From contig NZ_LMAS01000005.1 in NCBI RefSeq assembly GCF_001509555.1, forward strand, positions 71,507 to 135,506: 64,000 nucleotides of DNA, written 5' to 3'. Shown here piece after piece: positions 43,808-52,005 of the stretch (its first letter is position 1; every line of letters begins with the position of its first letter). Below the pieces are notes generated by a model that was given only the letters and a program-made list of their open reading frames with translations, was not told the origin of the DNA and searched no databases. This DNA comes from Bacillus sp. FJAT-29937. GTDB lineage: Bacteria > Bacillota > Bacilli > Bacillales > Cytobacillaceae. The position numbers and the translations under genes are program-made.

Positions 43808-44776
43808 ATGAACCATTCATATAGAGTGTTGCTTTTTTATAAATATGTCCATATCGCGAATCCTGAGGAATTTGCTGCGCAGCATCTGCAGTTCTGCAAG
43901 GAACTTGGTCTTCGGGGCCGCATCCTAGTGGCGGAGGAAGGAATCAATGGGACGGTTTCAGGGACAGTTGATCAGACTGATGAATATATGAGGGGGATGC
44001 ACGAGGACCCGCATTTTTCTGATATGATCTTCAAGGTCGATGAAGCAGAAGACCAAGCGTTTAAAAAAATGCATGTCCGTCCGAGGAAGGAGCTTGTCAC
44101 TTTAAGGCTTGAGGATGATATCAATCCGAATGAAGTAACAGGTGAGTATCTGGAGCCGAAGGATTTCTTTGAGGCGATGCAAGATTCCGATACTATCGTA
44201 ATCGATGCCCGCAACGATTACGAATATGACCTTGGCCATTTCCGCGGTGCCATCCGTCCGGATATTAAAGCATTTCGCGAGCTTCCGGACTGGGTAAGGG
44301 AGAACAAGGATATGTTGGAAGGCAAGAGGGTGCTTACCTATTGCACAGGCGGCATCCGCTGCGAAAAATTCTCCGGCTGGCTTGTGAAAGAAGGCTTCAA
44401 GGATGTCGGCCAGCTTCACGGGGGGATTGCCACTTACGGTAAAGACCCGGAAGTAAAGGGGCAGCTTTGGGACGGCATGATGTATGTTTTCGACGAGCGG
44501 ATTTCCGTGCCAATCAACCATGTAGAACATGTTGTTGTCGGAAAGGATTACTTTACAGGCGAACCTTGCGAACGTTATGTTAATTGCGCAAATCCGGAGT
44601 GTAACAAGCAGATTTTGACCTCGGAGGAAAATGAGCACAAATACTTGCGTAGCTGCAGCCATGAATGCCGCGTTCATCCAAGGAATAGGTATGTTGAAGA
44701 ACATGGCATGACGGAGGAGCAGGTTTTAGAACGTTTACGCATAATTGGCGAAGACGGTGCAGTTAGCCATAGCTAA
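43808..44776 (+). CDS. trhO: tRNA uridine(34) hydroxylase TrhO
   Basis: This 322-residue rhodanese-type protein matches TrhO (YbfQ/YceA), which forms 5-hydroxyuridine at tRNA position 34. It has the N-terminal domain with [12 protein letters not shown], a rhodanese domain with the active loop [14 protein letters not shown] (Cys about 179), and a C-terminal Cys-rich part ([16 protein letters not shown]). By eye it is more GC-rich and uses more GGC/CGC/GAC codons than its neighbours, so it may be highly expressed or acquired. AGGAG precedes the ATG. Confidence 0.92.
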   Translation: MNHSYRVLLFYKYVHIANPEEFAAQHLQFCKELGLRGRILVAEEGINGTVSGTVDQTDEYMRGMHEDPHFSDMIFKVDEAEDQAFKKMHVRPRKELVTLRLEDDINPNEVTGEYLEPKDFFEAMQDSDTIVIDARNDYEYDLGHFRGAIRPDIKAFRELPDWVRENKDMLEGKRVLTYCTGGIRCEKFSGWLVKEGFKDVGQLHGGIATYGKDPEVKGQLWDGMMYVFDERISVPINHVEHVVVGKDYFTGEPCERYVNCANPECNKQILTSEENEHKYLRSCSHECRVHPRNRYVEEHGMTEEQVLERLRIIGEDGAVSHS

Positions 44777-44822
44777 CTACTACTTGGCAGCTCAGTCAAT
44801 TTAACGCTTAAATGATTTGAGT

Positions 44823-44870
44823 AAAAAACGTCTTATCCCTTGGTGAATATGGGATAAGACGTTTTTTATT
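44823..44870 (+). terminator. trhO terminator
   Basis: AAAAAACGTCTTATCCC (44823-44839) and GGGATAAGACGTTTTTT (44851-44867) form a perfect 17-bp stem, usable in both directions. Confidence 0.92.
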
Positions 44871-45125
44871 ATATCTAATTAACGCTTATTTTTGTGGTGC
44901 TTCTTCAATTTCGGAGCATGGGGTTTTAAAGAAAGAGAACTAGTTTTGATGTTCATAATCACAATTTATTAATGAAGGGGGAATTTACTATTGTGTAGAA
45001 TGAATTGTTAATAGAGTACTCGAATGAGTTTTAAATAAGATAAATATTAATAGCTAAAATATCATAAGAAAGTATCGATCGATTACCACTCCGTAAATGA
45101 TGGGCATATTAAGCCACATTGAAGG
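44871..45125. other. Degraded intergenic DNA
   Basis: No gene with start and ribosome-binding site and no hairpin is evident. It leads into the TRAP permease remnant and is probably decayed sequence. Confidence 0.45.
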
Positions 45126-45359
45126 AAAACCTTCTTTGAAGGAATATTAGCGTTAATTTTGCCTTTGATTATTATATTTGGGATTTGGGGAGGGATATTT
45201 ACGCCTACTGAAGCTGGTGCCGCAGCTACCGCAAATCTATTCGGCTAGCTTATTACGGCTGAACAAATTCCGAAATTTCTTCCTCAACTTGTGGCAGGTG
45301 TATCTGATAATCGATATCTTGTACTTGCTTTAGTTAACATCATTTTCTTAATGGCTTGA
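45126..45359 (+). pseudogene. Remnant of a TRAP transporter large permease (DctM)
   Basis: In one frame the DNA reads KTFFEGILALILPLIIIFGI, WGGIFTPTEAGAAATANLFG, a TAG at 45246, then LITAEQIPKFLPQLVAG and LVLALVNIIFLMA to TGA. GIFTPTEAG is the hallmark of DctM permeases. Both ends are missing and an internal stop is present. It lies at the left edge of the catabolic island and hints at an earlier organic-acid locus. Confidence 0.75.
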
Positions 45360-45403
45360 TGTTTTTAAATTGCATCTGCTGCAATTTAGGGATTTATATT
45401 AAA

Positions 45404-45730
45404 TCAAAACTTCGGCAATGCATCCACCGCATCCGCCAAGTCACTATATGAATCCTTCAAATATCTGCTGGTAGTAGCGATATTATCATACCCCGCCAAT
45501 ATTCTTACCTTTTCTTTATCATTATTTGTCGCTGTTAACATCCACTTACAAAAAGTATGCAGGAACATATGAGGTGTTAATTTTTTCTTTGGCAGACTAT
45601 AACCTTCAATTAACGTCTGGATCCATCGGACCGTGAACTTCGTTGATCTTTGGCTGTAAAAGACATAGGGGAGCCTACAACATGTTGCTTGTGTTTTGTT
45701 ATTTCTCCAGCCAAATAGTTTAAATTCCAT
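45404..45730 (-). pseudogene. Degraded tyrosine recombinase (integrase), left copy
   Basis: The 108-residue frame covers only the C-terminal catalytic region: LTPHMFLHTFCKWML and VRILAGYDNIATTSRYLKDSYSDLADAV. In active enzymes the first box is HxxRH and the second LGH; here Arg is Leu (MFLHTF) and His is Tyr (LAGY), so it is inactive. A related broken copy lies at 62197-62476 in the same orientation, bracketing the island. Confidence 0.8.
45451..45659. repeat. Direct repeat, left copy (integrase DNA)
   Basis: This stretch aligns with 62265-62477 in the same orientation over about 210 bp with an estimated three-quarters identity by eye. The longest shared run includes CGGACCGTGAACTTCGTTGA. 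The two copies flank about 16.6 kb. Confidence 0.8.
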
Positions 45731-45755
45731 ATAGTATTTAAAAGGTAATACTATA
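45730..45755. repeat. Inverted repeat beside the left integrase remnant
   Basis: TATAGTATT and AATACTATA form a perfect 9-bp-arm inverted repeat across an 8-bp loop, right at the 5' end of the integrase remnant. It may be a terminator-like hairpin or part of an old recombination site. Confidence 0.35.
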
Positions 45756-45941
45756 TTTTATAAATGTAATAAGACAAAAAAATATTATTTCACGATAAAA
45801 ATTGGTATCAAGTTTTATCTGTTGAATGAATACTCAAATAATTAATGATATATTTAGAGGTTTTTTCTCCATCTGATCGAAAAGTATATAAGAATAAAAG
45901 CAACTTGTCCCATTTTTTATAATAAAAGGAGTGGATGAAAA

Positions 45942-47723
45942 ATGAGTTCCATACTTTTTGAGATACAAGACGAGGTTATTTTAGTTGCAGAAGCTATTAA
46001 ATCGGTTTTGTCGTTGGAAGTTATTATATATGATTTAAATAAAGTAGTCGTAGCAGCTACAGGTGGTGGTCAGCATGCTGTTATAGGTGAACCTGTAAGG
46101 GGACATATAATCAGTGAGGTATTAAAAACAAATAAACCTGTATACAATTTAGAACCAGGATTTCATGAAATCTGTAAAAGTTGTATCCTCTATGAATCTT
46201 GTCCAGAAAAAGCGGATGTTTCATATCCGTTAAAACACGAGGGTGAAAATGTTGGCGTTATCAGTTTAACAGCCTTTTCAGAGGAACAAAAACTGGAATT
46301 TAAAGAAAAGCATTTAATTTTATCAAATTATCTTGGGAAGATGGCTGATTTAATCAGCAGTAAAATAAATGGTAAATCCCTTTTGAAAAAGTATCTATCT
46401 ACCTCCCGAATGCTCCAAGTGACCATTCAATCTATGAATGAAGGGATCATTTCCGTAGATCGGAACGGCTATATATTAGAATTGAATCGTTCAGCTGAGA
46501 AGATTTTAAAGATATATAGAGAAGAAGTCTTAAAACAAAACATAATAGATGTGATGCCAGATTTACCAATTATGAGTGTATTATCAACAGGAAAGGGATT
46601 TTCTAATCTGGAATTTGCCCTACAAATAAATGGTATGAATATTCAGATTATAAGCAGTGCAACCCCGTTAGTTCACGATAGTCATATTATCGGGGTCGCT
46701 ATATCTTTTAAAGATTTAGATGAATTTCGGAAAATTGCCTATTCTATCACCACAGAGGCTGATGATTCAACCTTTGATACCTTAGTTGGAAAAAGCTTAA
46801 GCATTCTACAGGTAAAATCCATTGCAAAAAAAGTGGCGACAACTGATTCTACAGTCATTATTTTGGGTGAAAGTGGAACAGGAAAGGAGCTATTCGCAAG
46901 AGCTATCCATAAAGAAAGTAAAAGAGTAAATAAGCCATTTCGAGCAATTAACTGTGCGGCAATTCCCGAACAATTGTTGGAAAGCGAACTATTTGGCTAC
47001 AGTGAAGGGGCATTTACGGGTGCAAGAAAAAAGGGGAAGCCTGGAAAATTTGAGATGGCTGATGGAGGAACGTTATTCCTAGACGAAATAGGTGATATGC
47101 CTCTTCACCTACAAGTCAAAATACTTCGTGTATTAGAAGAAAGAAGGGTTGAACGAGTTGGTTCAAATGATTCGATAGAAATTAATATCCGGGTTATTGC
47201 GGCTACAAATAAAAACCTTGAACAAATGGTGAAAGATGGCGAATTTCGAGAAGATTTATTTTATCGATTGAATGTGATCCCACTCAAAATACCCCCATTA
47301 CGCGAAAGAGACGGAGATGTTTCCGTACTGCTTCGTCATTTTGTTAAACATTATGACAATATAACAGGAAAGAAAGTTAGAGGATTCACACCTGAGGCAG
47401 AGGAAATGCTTTGCGGTTATAGTTGGCCTGGAAATATCCGAGAATTACAAAATACTGTGGAATATGCCATAAATATGGCTACTGACCATTGGATAACAAT
47501 TGATAATCTCCCGCCAAGAATAAGGGATTTGGGCCACCCAATGGTTTTCAATAAAAATATTACTTTAGCTGAGATGGAAGAAAATATGATAAGGGAGGCG
47601 ATTAATAAATACGGAGATAGCTTAAATGGAAAGAAACAAGCGGCGAAGGAGCTTGGGATAAACCTAGCCACTTTATATAGGAAAATCGGAAAATATCAAA
47701 ACATTCGCAAAGTGCAAATTTGA
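45942..47723 (+). CDS. Sigma-54-dependent transcriptional activator (enhancer-binding protein)
   Basis: This 593-residue protein has an N-terminal sensor domain with a Cys cluster (CKSCILYESC at 78-87), a PAS domain (about 150-265), an AAA+ domain with Walker A GESGTGKE (about 308), the sigma-54 loop GAFTGA (about 355) and Walker B GGTLFLDEIGD (about 375), and a Fis-type HTH (about 560-585). It should bind upstream sites and use ATP to open sigma-54 promoters. The operon at 47939 with a -24/-12 promoter is the obvious target. AAAAGGAG precedes the ATG. Confidence 0.92.
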   Translation: MSSILFEIQDEVILVAEAIKSVLSLEVIIYDLNKVVVAATGGGQHAVIGEPVRGHIISEVLKTNKPVYNLEPGFHEICKSCILYESCPEKADVSYPLKHEGENVGVISLTAFSEEQKLEFKEKHLILSNYLGKMADLISSKINGKSLLKKYLSTSRMLQVTIQSMNEGIISVDRNGYILELNRSAEKILKIYREEVLKQNIIDVMPDLPIMSVLSTGKGFSNLEFALQINGMNIQIISSATPLVHDSHIIGVAISFKDLDEFRKIAYSITTEADDSTFDTLVGKSLSILQVKSIAKKVATTDSTVIILGESGTGKELFARAIHKESKRVNKPFRAINCAAIPEQLLESELFGYSEGAFTGARKKGKPGKFEMADGGTLFLDEIGDMPLHLQVKILRVLEERRVERVGSNDSIEINIRVIAATNKNLEQMVKDGEFREDLFYRLNVIPLKIPPLRERDGDVSVLLRHFVKHYDNITGKKVRGFTPEAEEMLCGYSWPGNIRELQNTVEYAINMATDHWITIDNLPPRIRDLGHPMVFNKNITLAEMEENMIREAINKYGDSLNGKKQAAKELGINLATLYRKIGKYQNIRKVQI

Positions 47724-47818
47724 TTCGCATTTTGCAAATAAGAGGAAATCAAGGCAGGTAAAGTCTTTTAATGTTGAATTGAAAGGCTTACCTGCCATTT
47801 TTATTTGCATTTTGCGAA
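47704..47818 (+). promoter_or_regulatory. Three enhancer-like sites for the sigma-54 activator
   Basis: Palindromic 15-mers TTCGC-AAAGT-GCAAA (47704-47718), TTCGC-ATTTT-GCAAA (47724-47738) and TTTGC-ATTTT-GCGAA (47804-47818) share the consensus TTYGC-N5-GCRAA. The first two are 20 bp apart, two helical turns. They lie about 65-180 bp upstream of the -24/-12 promoter, the usual range for enhancer sites. Confidence 0.75.
47753..47803 (+). terminator. Terminator of the activator gene
   Basis: GGCAGGTAA and TTACCTGCC (47788-47796) form the stem base, extended by AGTCTTT/AAAGGC with a bulge, followed by ATTTTTA. It isolates the activator transcript from the operon. Confidence 0.8.
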
Positions 47819-47883
47819 TAAACTTAAAAGTTTTATTATGAGGAAATCCATATATTAATGCGATTTCAAACTTTATTTCAATT

Positions 47884-47899
47884 TGGCACAGATATTGCA
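47884..47899 (+). promoter_or_regulatory. Sigma-54 (-24/-12) promoter of the catabolic operon
   Basis: TGGCAC-AGATA-TTGCA matches the sigma-54 consensus TGGCAC-N5-TTGCA fully, with 10 bp between GG and GC. Transcription should begin near 47910, 29 bp ahead of the first ATG. Confidence 0.9.
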
Positions 47900-47938
47900 T
47901 TATTAAATATATCAAAGAAAAAATGGAGGAAGGAAGAT

Positions 47939-48919
47939 ATGAATACTATTCGAAAAATGTTCATGATGAAGTCTGTTCAAACGATTCTTAAGACTTGTTT
48001 AAATGTAAAACCAGGAGAAAACCTACTCATCCTAACAGATACCAACACGACTGAAATAGGGGAGATGTTTGCAATTGTAGGACATGGGATGGGCGCAGAG
48101 GTTGTTCTGACAGTCATGCATCCAACGACAAGACATGGTGATGAACCGCCAAGAATTATCGCTGAAGCCATGAAAGCAGCCGATGCAATCGTTGCTCCGA
48201 CAACATTCTCTATTAATCATTCAACTGCCAGAAAAGAAGCAAGTAACGCTGGTGCAAGACTCATTTTTATGCCTGATGCGAACGAAGAAGTTTTCTTGGA
48301 TGGATCTTTAGATATTGATTTTATGGCCCAAAAGGAAGTGATCGATAAGGTATCAGCCATATTAGAGGCAGGCGAAGAATTAAGCATTACTTCAAAATTA
48401 GGAACGGAACTGCACATGAAAATTTCAGGTCGACATGCAGTACCTCAAACAGGAATTTGCCACGAACCTGGTATGATTTCACCGCCACCATGCATTGAAA
48501 CTGCAATATCGCCAATTGAAGGCACAACAGAAGGAGTTATGTACGTGGATGGGGCAATAGTACCTGGAAGAGCATGTCAAGAGCCAGTAAAAATTACCTT
48601 TAAAGAAGGAAGAATTGTTTCGATTGAAGGAAAAGAAGATGCAGAAATGTTAAGACAAACTTTAGAAAGCTACAATCATCCGAATGTCTATTGCGCGGTA
48701 GAAATGGGAATGGGTATGAACCCAAATGCAAAGATTGGCAGGGGAGGACAACTAGAGGACGAGGCGGAATTTGGTACGATGCATATTGGAATTGGAAATG
48801 GAATCACCTTCGGAAGCAGTATAAGGGCACCGGGCCATTGCGATCTTGTCATGCGTGATCCTGTCATTAAAGTGGATGGCAAAATTCTTATGAAGGATAG
48901 ACAACTCTTTTTAGATTGA
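47939..48919 (+). CDS. M29-family metalloenzyme, first copy (leucyl aminopeptidase / NicX-like)
   Basis: This 326-residue protein belongs to the M29 fold, which includes aminopeptidases and the Fe(II) enzyme NicX (2,5-dihydroxypyridine 5,6-dioxygenase). Metal ligands seem present: VEMGMGMNP, FGTMHIGIG and GHCDLVM (HxD). At this length it is nearer NicX-like proteins than true aminopeptidases of about 410 residues. ATG 47939 follows GGAGGAAGGAAG; the longer frame starts before the sigma-54 promoter and is impossible. First gene of the operon; a paralogue is at 53946. Confidence 0.75.
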   Translation: MNTIRKMFMMKSVQTILKTCLNVKPGENLLILTDTNTTEIGEMFAIVGHGMGAEVVLTVMHPTTRHGDEPPRIIAEAMKAADAIVAPTTFSINHSTARKEASNAGARLIFMPDANEEVFLDGSLDIDFMAQKEVIDKVSAILEAGEELSITSKLGTELHMKISGRHAVPQTGICHEPGMISPPPCIETAISPIEGTTEGVMYVDGAIVPGRACQEPVKITFKEGRIVSIEGKEDAEMLRQTLESYNHPNVYCAVEMGMGMNPNAKIGRGGQLEDEAEFGTMHIGIGNGITFGSSIRAPGHCDLVMRDPVIKVDGKILMKDRQLFLD

Positions 48920-48936
48920 GGGGGGAGGGCTTTTGA

Positions 48937-50454
48937 TTGGATTTAAGTTTAATAGGAGAATCGATTGCTAGTATCTTATCTGTTAAAGTCTTGCTTTTGT
49001 TTTTATTTGGGACAATTGCAGGCATGGTTGTAGGAGCACTTCCCGGACTTACTACCACTATGGGAGTATCCATATTAATTTCATTTACATGGGGTATGGA
49101 ATGGATCGAGGCAATGGTGTTAATTATTTCTGTTCATATTGCAGGTACATACGGGGGATCCACACCTGCCATATTTTTGAATATACCGGGCACCCCAGCA
49201 TCTGCGGCCACTTCCATGGACGGATATCCTATGGCGCAAAGAGGGGAAGGGGGCTTGGCTCGTGGGCTTGCGACTTTTCAATCCTTTCTTGGAACCATCT
49301 TTGCAGCCGTTCTGTTCTTAATTGGTGCCCCCTTACTTTTAAACTTTAGTATGAGCTTTGGGTCATGGGAATATTTCTTACTGGCCATGTTCGGAATTAT
49401 ACTTAGTGCTAATTTGACTGCAGAGTCACTGGTAAAAGGATTAATCTCAGGATTTTTAGGATTGGCTTTAGCGACAGTAGGAATGGATAAAATTACGGGA
49501 GTACAACGGTTTACTTTTGGTGAAAGCGCTTTAATGGATGGGTTCAGCCTCATTGCTGTTTTAATAGGAATCTTTGGTATCGCGGAAGTGATTGAATCCT
49601 TAATCCAGCTCAAACCTCCATTAAAAGCTGAAAAATTTAAATCTATTTTTCCACCGTGGCGGATGTTGGTGAAGTTTCTACCTACTGGAGGAAAATCCTC
49701 CGTAATTGGGGCTTTAATAGGAGCAATCCCTGGAGTTGGAGCGGATGTAGCCGCATGGGTTTCTTATGATGCTGCCCGCCGAAGCAGTAAGAATCCTGAA
49801 AGTTTTGGAAAAGGAAATCCAGAAGGAATCGTCGCTGCAGAAACCGCGAATAACGCTTGCGTACCCGGATCCTATATCCCTATGCTCACACTGGGAATAC
49901 CAGGGGATGCCGTGACAGCCGTCATTATAGGGGGACTCTTGTTACATGGATTGCAACCTGGTCCATTATTACTTACTCAGAACCCAAATATTTTACAACA
50001 GTTTTTTATCATTTTAGTTGTTTCCGCAGTATTTATGCTGATATTTGGGTTACTCTTTTCGTTTCTATTTCAAAAAGTTTTGTCTGTTCCAAGAAGCGTT
50101 GTTTTAATGACGGTTACTGTATTTAGTGTTATCGGAACGTTTGCCGTTAATAGCCGTCCATTTGATATCGCAGTCATGTTTGCTTTTGGGATTATTGGCT
50201 TTTTAATGCGAAGGGTTGGCCTTGCTGCTCCTCCCCTAGTACTCGGATTAATTCTAGGCTTAATGGCTGAACAAAATTTTCGAAGAGCCATGGTTAGTGC
50301 TGATTATTCGTTTCTGCCATTTATAACACGTCCTATAAGTCTATTCTTACTTGTATGTATTGTGTTTTTGCTATTGAACCAAAATCAATTTTTATCAAAA
50401 AAGTTTAAAAAAGTATGGAAGAAAATAAGAACTGATGAGGAGGCAAAATTATGA
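48937..50454 (+). CDS. Tripartite tricarboxylate transporter, large permease TctA
   Basis: This 505-residue protein is a TctA permease of about 12 helices with the typical motifs GALPGLTTTMGVSI, GTPASAATSMDGYPMAQRGEGG and GAIPGVGADVAAWVSYD. With TctB and TctC it takes up carboxylates using an ion gradient. The start is TTG, 7 bases behind GGAGGG. It follows the M29 gene by 17 bp and overlaps the TctC gene by 4 bases (ATGA). Confidence 0.92.
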   Translation: MDLSLIGESIASILSVKVLLLFLFGTIAGMVVGALPGLTTTMGVSILISFTWGMEWIEAMVLIISVHIAGTYGGSTPAIFLNIPGTPASAATSMDGYPMAQRGEGGLARGLATFQSFLGTIFAAVLFLIGAPLLLNFSMSFGSWEYFLLAMFGIILSANLTAESLVKGLISGFLGLALATVGMDKITGVQRFTFGESALMDGFSLIAVLIGIFGIAEVIESLIQLKPPLKAEKFKSIFPPWRMLVKFLPTGGKSSVIGALIGAIPGVGADVAAWVSYDAARRSSKNPESFGKGNPEGIVAAETANNACVPGSYIPMLTLGIPGDAVTAVIIGGLLLHGLQPGPLLLTQNPNILQQFFIILVVSAVFMLIFGLLFSFLFQKVLSVPRSVVLMTVTVFSVIGTFAVNSRPFDIAVMFAFGIIGFLMRRVGLAAPPLVLGLILGLMAEQNFRRAMVSADYSFLPFITRPISLFLLVCIVFLLLNQNQFLSKKFKKVWKKIRTDEEAKL

Positions 50455-51494
50455 AACTTAAAATGATGTTTCTATTATCTATGTCATTCATTTTATTACT
50501 AGGTGCCTGTTCTAGTAATCAATCCAATAATGCAAATTCAGAGGAAGATACAATAAAAGAAGACAAATACCCCGCACAGCCAATTGAAATCATTGTTGGG
50601 TTTGGTGAAGGTGGGGGAACGGATACGATGGCAAGAACCCTCCATCCAATGCTTCAAGAAGAATTAGGGCAACCAATTGCTGTAAGAAATATGCCTGGGG
50701 CTTCGAGTGCACTAGCCTTGGAATATGTGAATGAGCAAGAAGCCGATGGCTATACAATCTTATTCCAAACAGACCTTGTACGGGTATTCCCAACGATGGG
50801 AATGACTGATTTAACCTATAAAGATTTCGAACAAATTGGGATCGGGGCTATGGGGATTGCAAACTTTATTGTTAATGAAAAGTCTAATCTGAAATCATTC
50901 GATGATGTGGTAAAACTTCTAAAAGAAGGAAATGCCAAAGTTGGAGTAGCTGCTATTGGAGATCCGTGGCATCTTACCTTGGAAATTGTTAATAATGTTG
51001 TCGGCGGAGATGCTGAAATTATAACCTACGATTCAGGGTCAAACGCTGCAATGGCCGCTATGAAAGGGGAAGTAGATTTCTCCATTAGCGGGGTTAACGA
51101 AGTTGTAGATTTACTGCGTTCAGGTGATTTACGTTCCTTAGCTGTGATGGATAATAAAGCATTTGAAGTGGATGGTTTCGGATCTATCCCTCCGGTGACT
51201 GATTTTGTTGCAGGCATGGATAAGTATGTACCTGAAGGAACATGGTGGGGACCAGCAGTAAAAAGCGGAACACCAAAGGAAATCGTGGATCAATTAAGAC
51301 AAGCTTATAACAAAGCAATTAAAAGTGAAAAGTTTAAAGAGTTTGCGAAGAAACGGGCAATTGTCTTAACAGATATTGAAGATAGCCAACAATATACAAA
51401 AGAAATCACAGAGAAAACAAGTTGGTTACTATGGGATATAGGTGTTGGGAAACGATCACCTGAAGAAGTAGGGATTAGTAAGCCGCAAGAGTAA
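50451..51494 (+). CDS. Tripartite tricarboxylate transporter substrate-binding lipoprotein TctC (Bug family)
   Basis: This 347-residue lipoprotein has the lipobox LLGAC (Cys20). A Bug-type binding protein follows, with YPAQPIEIIVGFGEGGGTD, NMPGASSALALEYV and MAAMKGEVDFSISG. It captures the carboxylate at the membrane and passes it to TctA/TctB. The four-base overlap with the TctA gene indicates coupled translation. The order A-C-B differs from the common C-B-A. Confidence 0.92.
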   Translation: MKLKMMFLLSMSFILLLGACSSNQSNNANSEEDTIKEDKYPAQPIEIIVGFGEGGGTDTMARTLHPMLQEELGQPIAVRNMPGASSALALEYVNEQEADGYTILFQTDLVRVFPTMGMTDLTYKDFEQIGIGAMGIANFIVNEKSNLKSFDDVVKLLKEGNAKVGVAAIGDPWHLTLEIVNNVVGGDAEIITYDSGSNAAMAAMKGEVDFSISGVNEVVDLLRSGDLRSLAVMDNKAFEVDGFGSIPPVTDFVAGMDKYVPEGTWWGPAVKSGTPKEIVDQLRQAYNKAIKSEKFKEFAKKRAIVLTDIEDSQQYTKEITEKTSWLLWDIGVGKRSPEEVGISKPQE

Positions 51495-51510
51495 TTGAAG
51501 GGAGAAGAGG

Positions 51511-51951
51511 ATGAGAATTAATAAGGATTTTATTCTTTCAGGTATGGTACTAACCTTTGGTCTCTTTTTAGTAATAGAGAGTTTTACATTCCCAGAAGGG
51601 AAACATCTTTTAAATTCTTCGCGTTCGTTTCCAATGTTATTAGGCTATGGTTTTACGGCGCTAGCAATCTGGCAATTTATTAAAACCTTTCGTGAGAAAA
51701 AAGAAAAAACAAAAGAATCCTTTTCACGTCTTGAAATTAAAAGGGGAGTCGTCTTTATTCTTCTTACGGTTGGGTATATTTTTGTGCTTATTCCTATGAT
51801 AGGCTTTATGATTTCTACATTGTTGTTTCTATTTATTGGGATATTGTTTTATAAAGAAATTCGTTGGTACACAGCATCATTGATATCTATCGGAATGATA
51901 GGTTTCGTTTACTTAGTTTTTGAACAACTAATGAATATTCGACTACCTTAA
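51511..51951 (+). CDS. Tripartite tricarboxylate transporter small permease TctB
   Basis: This 146-residue protein has four predicted transmembrane helices and the TctB pattern (N-terminal LSGMVLTFGLFLVIESFTFP; then SRSFPMLLGYGFTALAIWQ). It completes the three-part transporter. GAAGGGAGAAGAGG precedes the ATG, 16 bp after the TctC stop. Confidence 0.85.
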   Translation: MRINKDFILSGMVLTFGLFLVIESFTFPEGKHLLNSSRSFPMLLGYGFTALAIWQFIKTFREKKEKTKESFSRLEIKRGVVFILLTVGYIFVLIPMIGFMISTLLFLFIGILFYKEIRWYTASLISIGMIGFVYLVFEQLMNIRLP

Positions 51952-52005
51952 AAGCAAAAAGTTGTAGGATTGTTATCCAATAAATAATCTGGGTTGGTGA
52001 TAATA

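Noticed and set aside
44102-44704. 200-residue open frame on the minus strand inside trhO
   Set aside because: Antisense shadow in a more GC-rich gene; no start signal and no recognisable domain.
45404-45730. Functional integrase of a present-day mobile element
   Set aside because: The N-terminal half is missing and the catalytic Arg and His are replaced, so it cannot be active.
47858-47938. Longer start for the first operon gene
   Set aside because: The extension would begin upstream of the sigma-54 promoter, so it cannot be on the transcript; a strong ribosome-binding site precedes ATG 47939.
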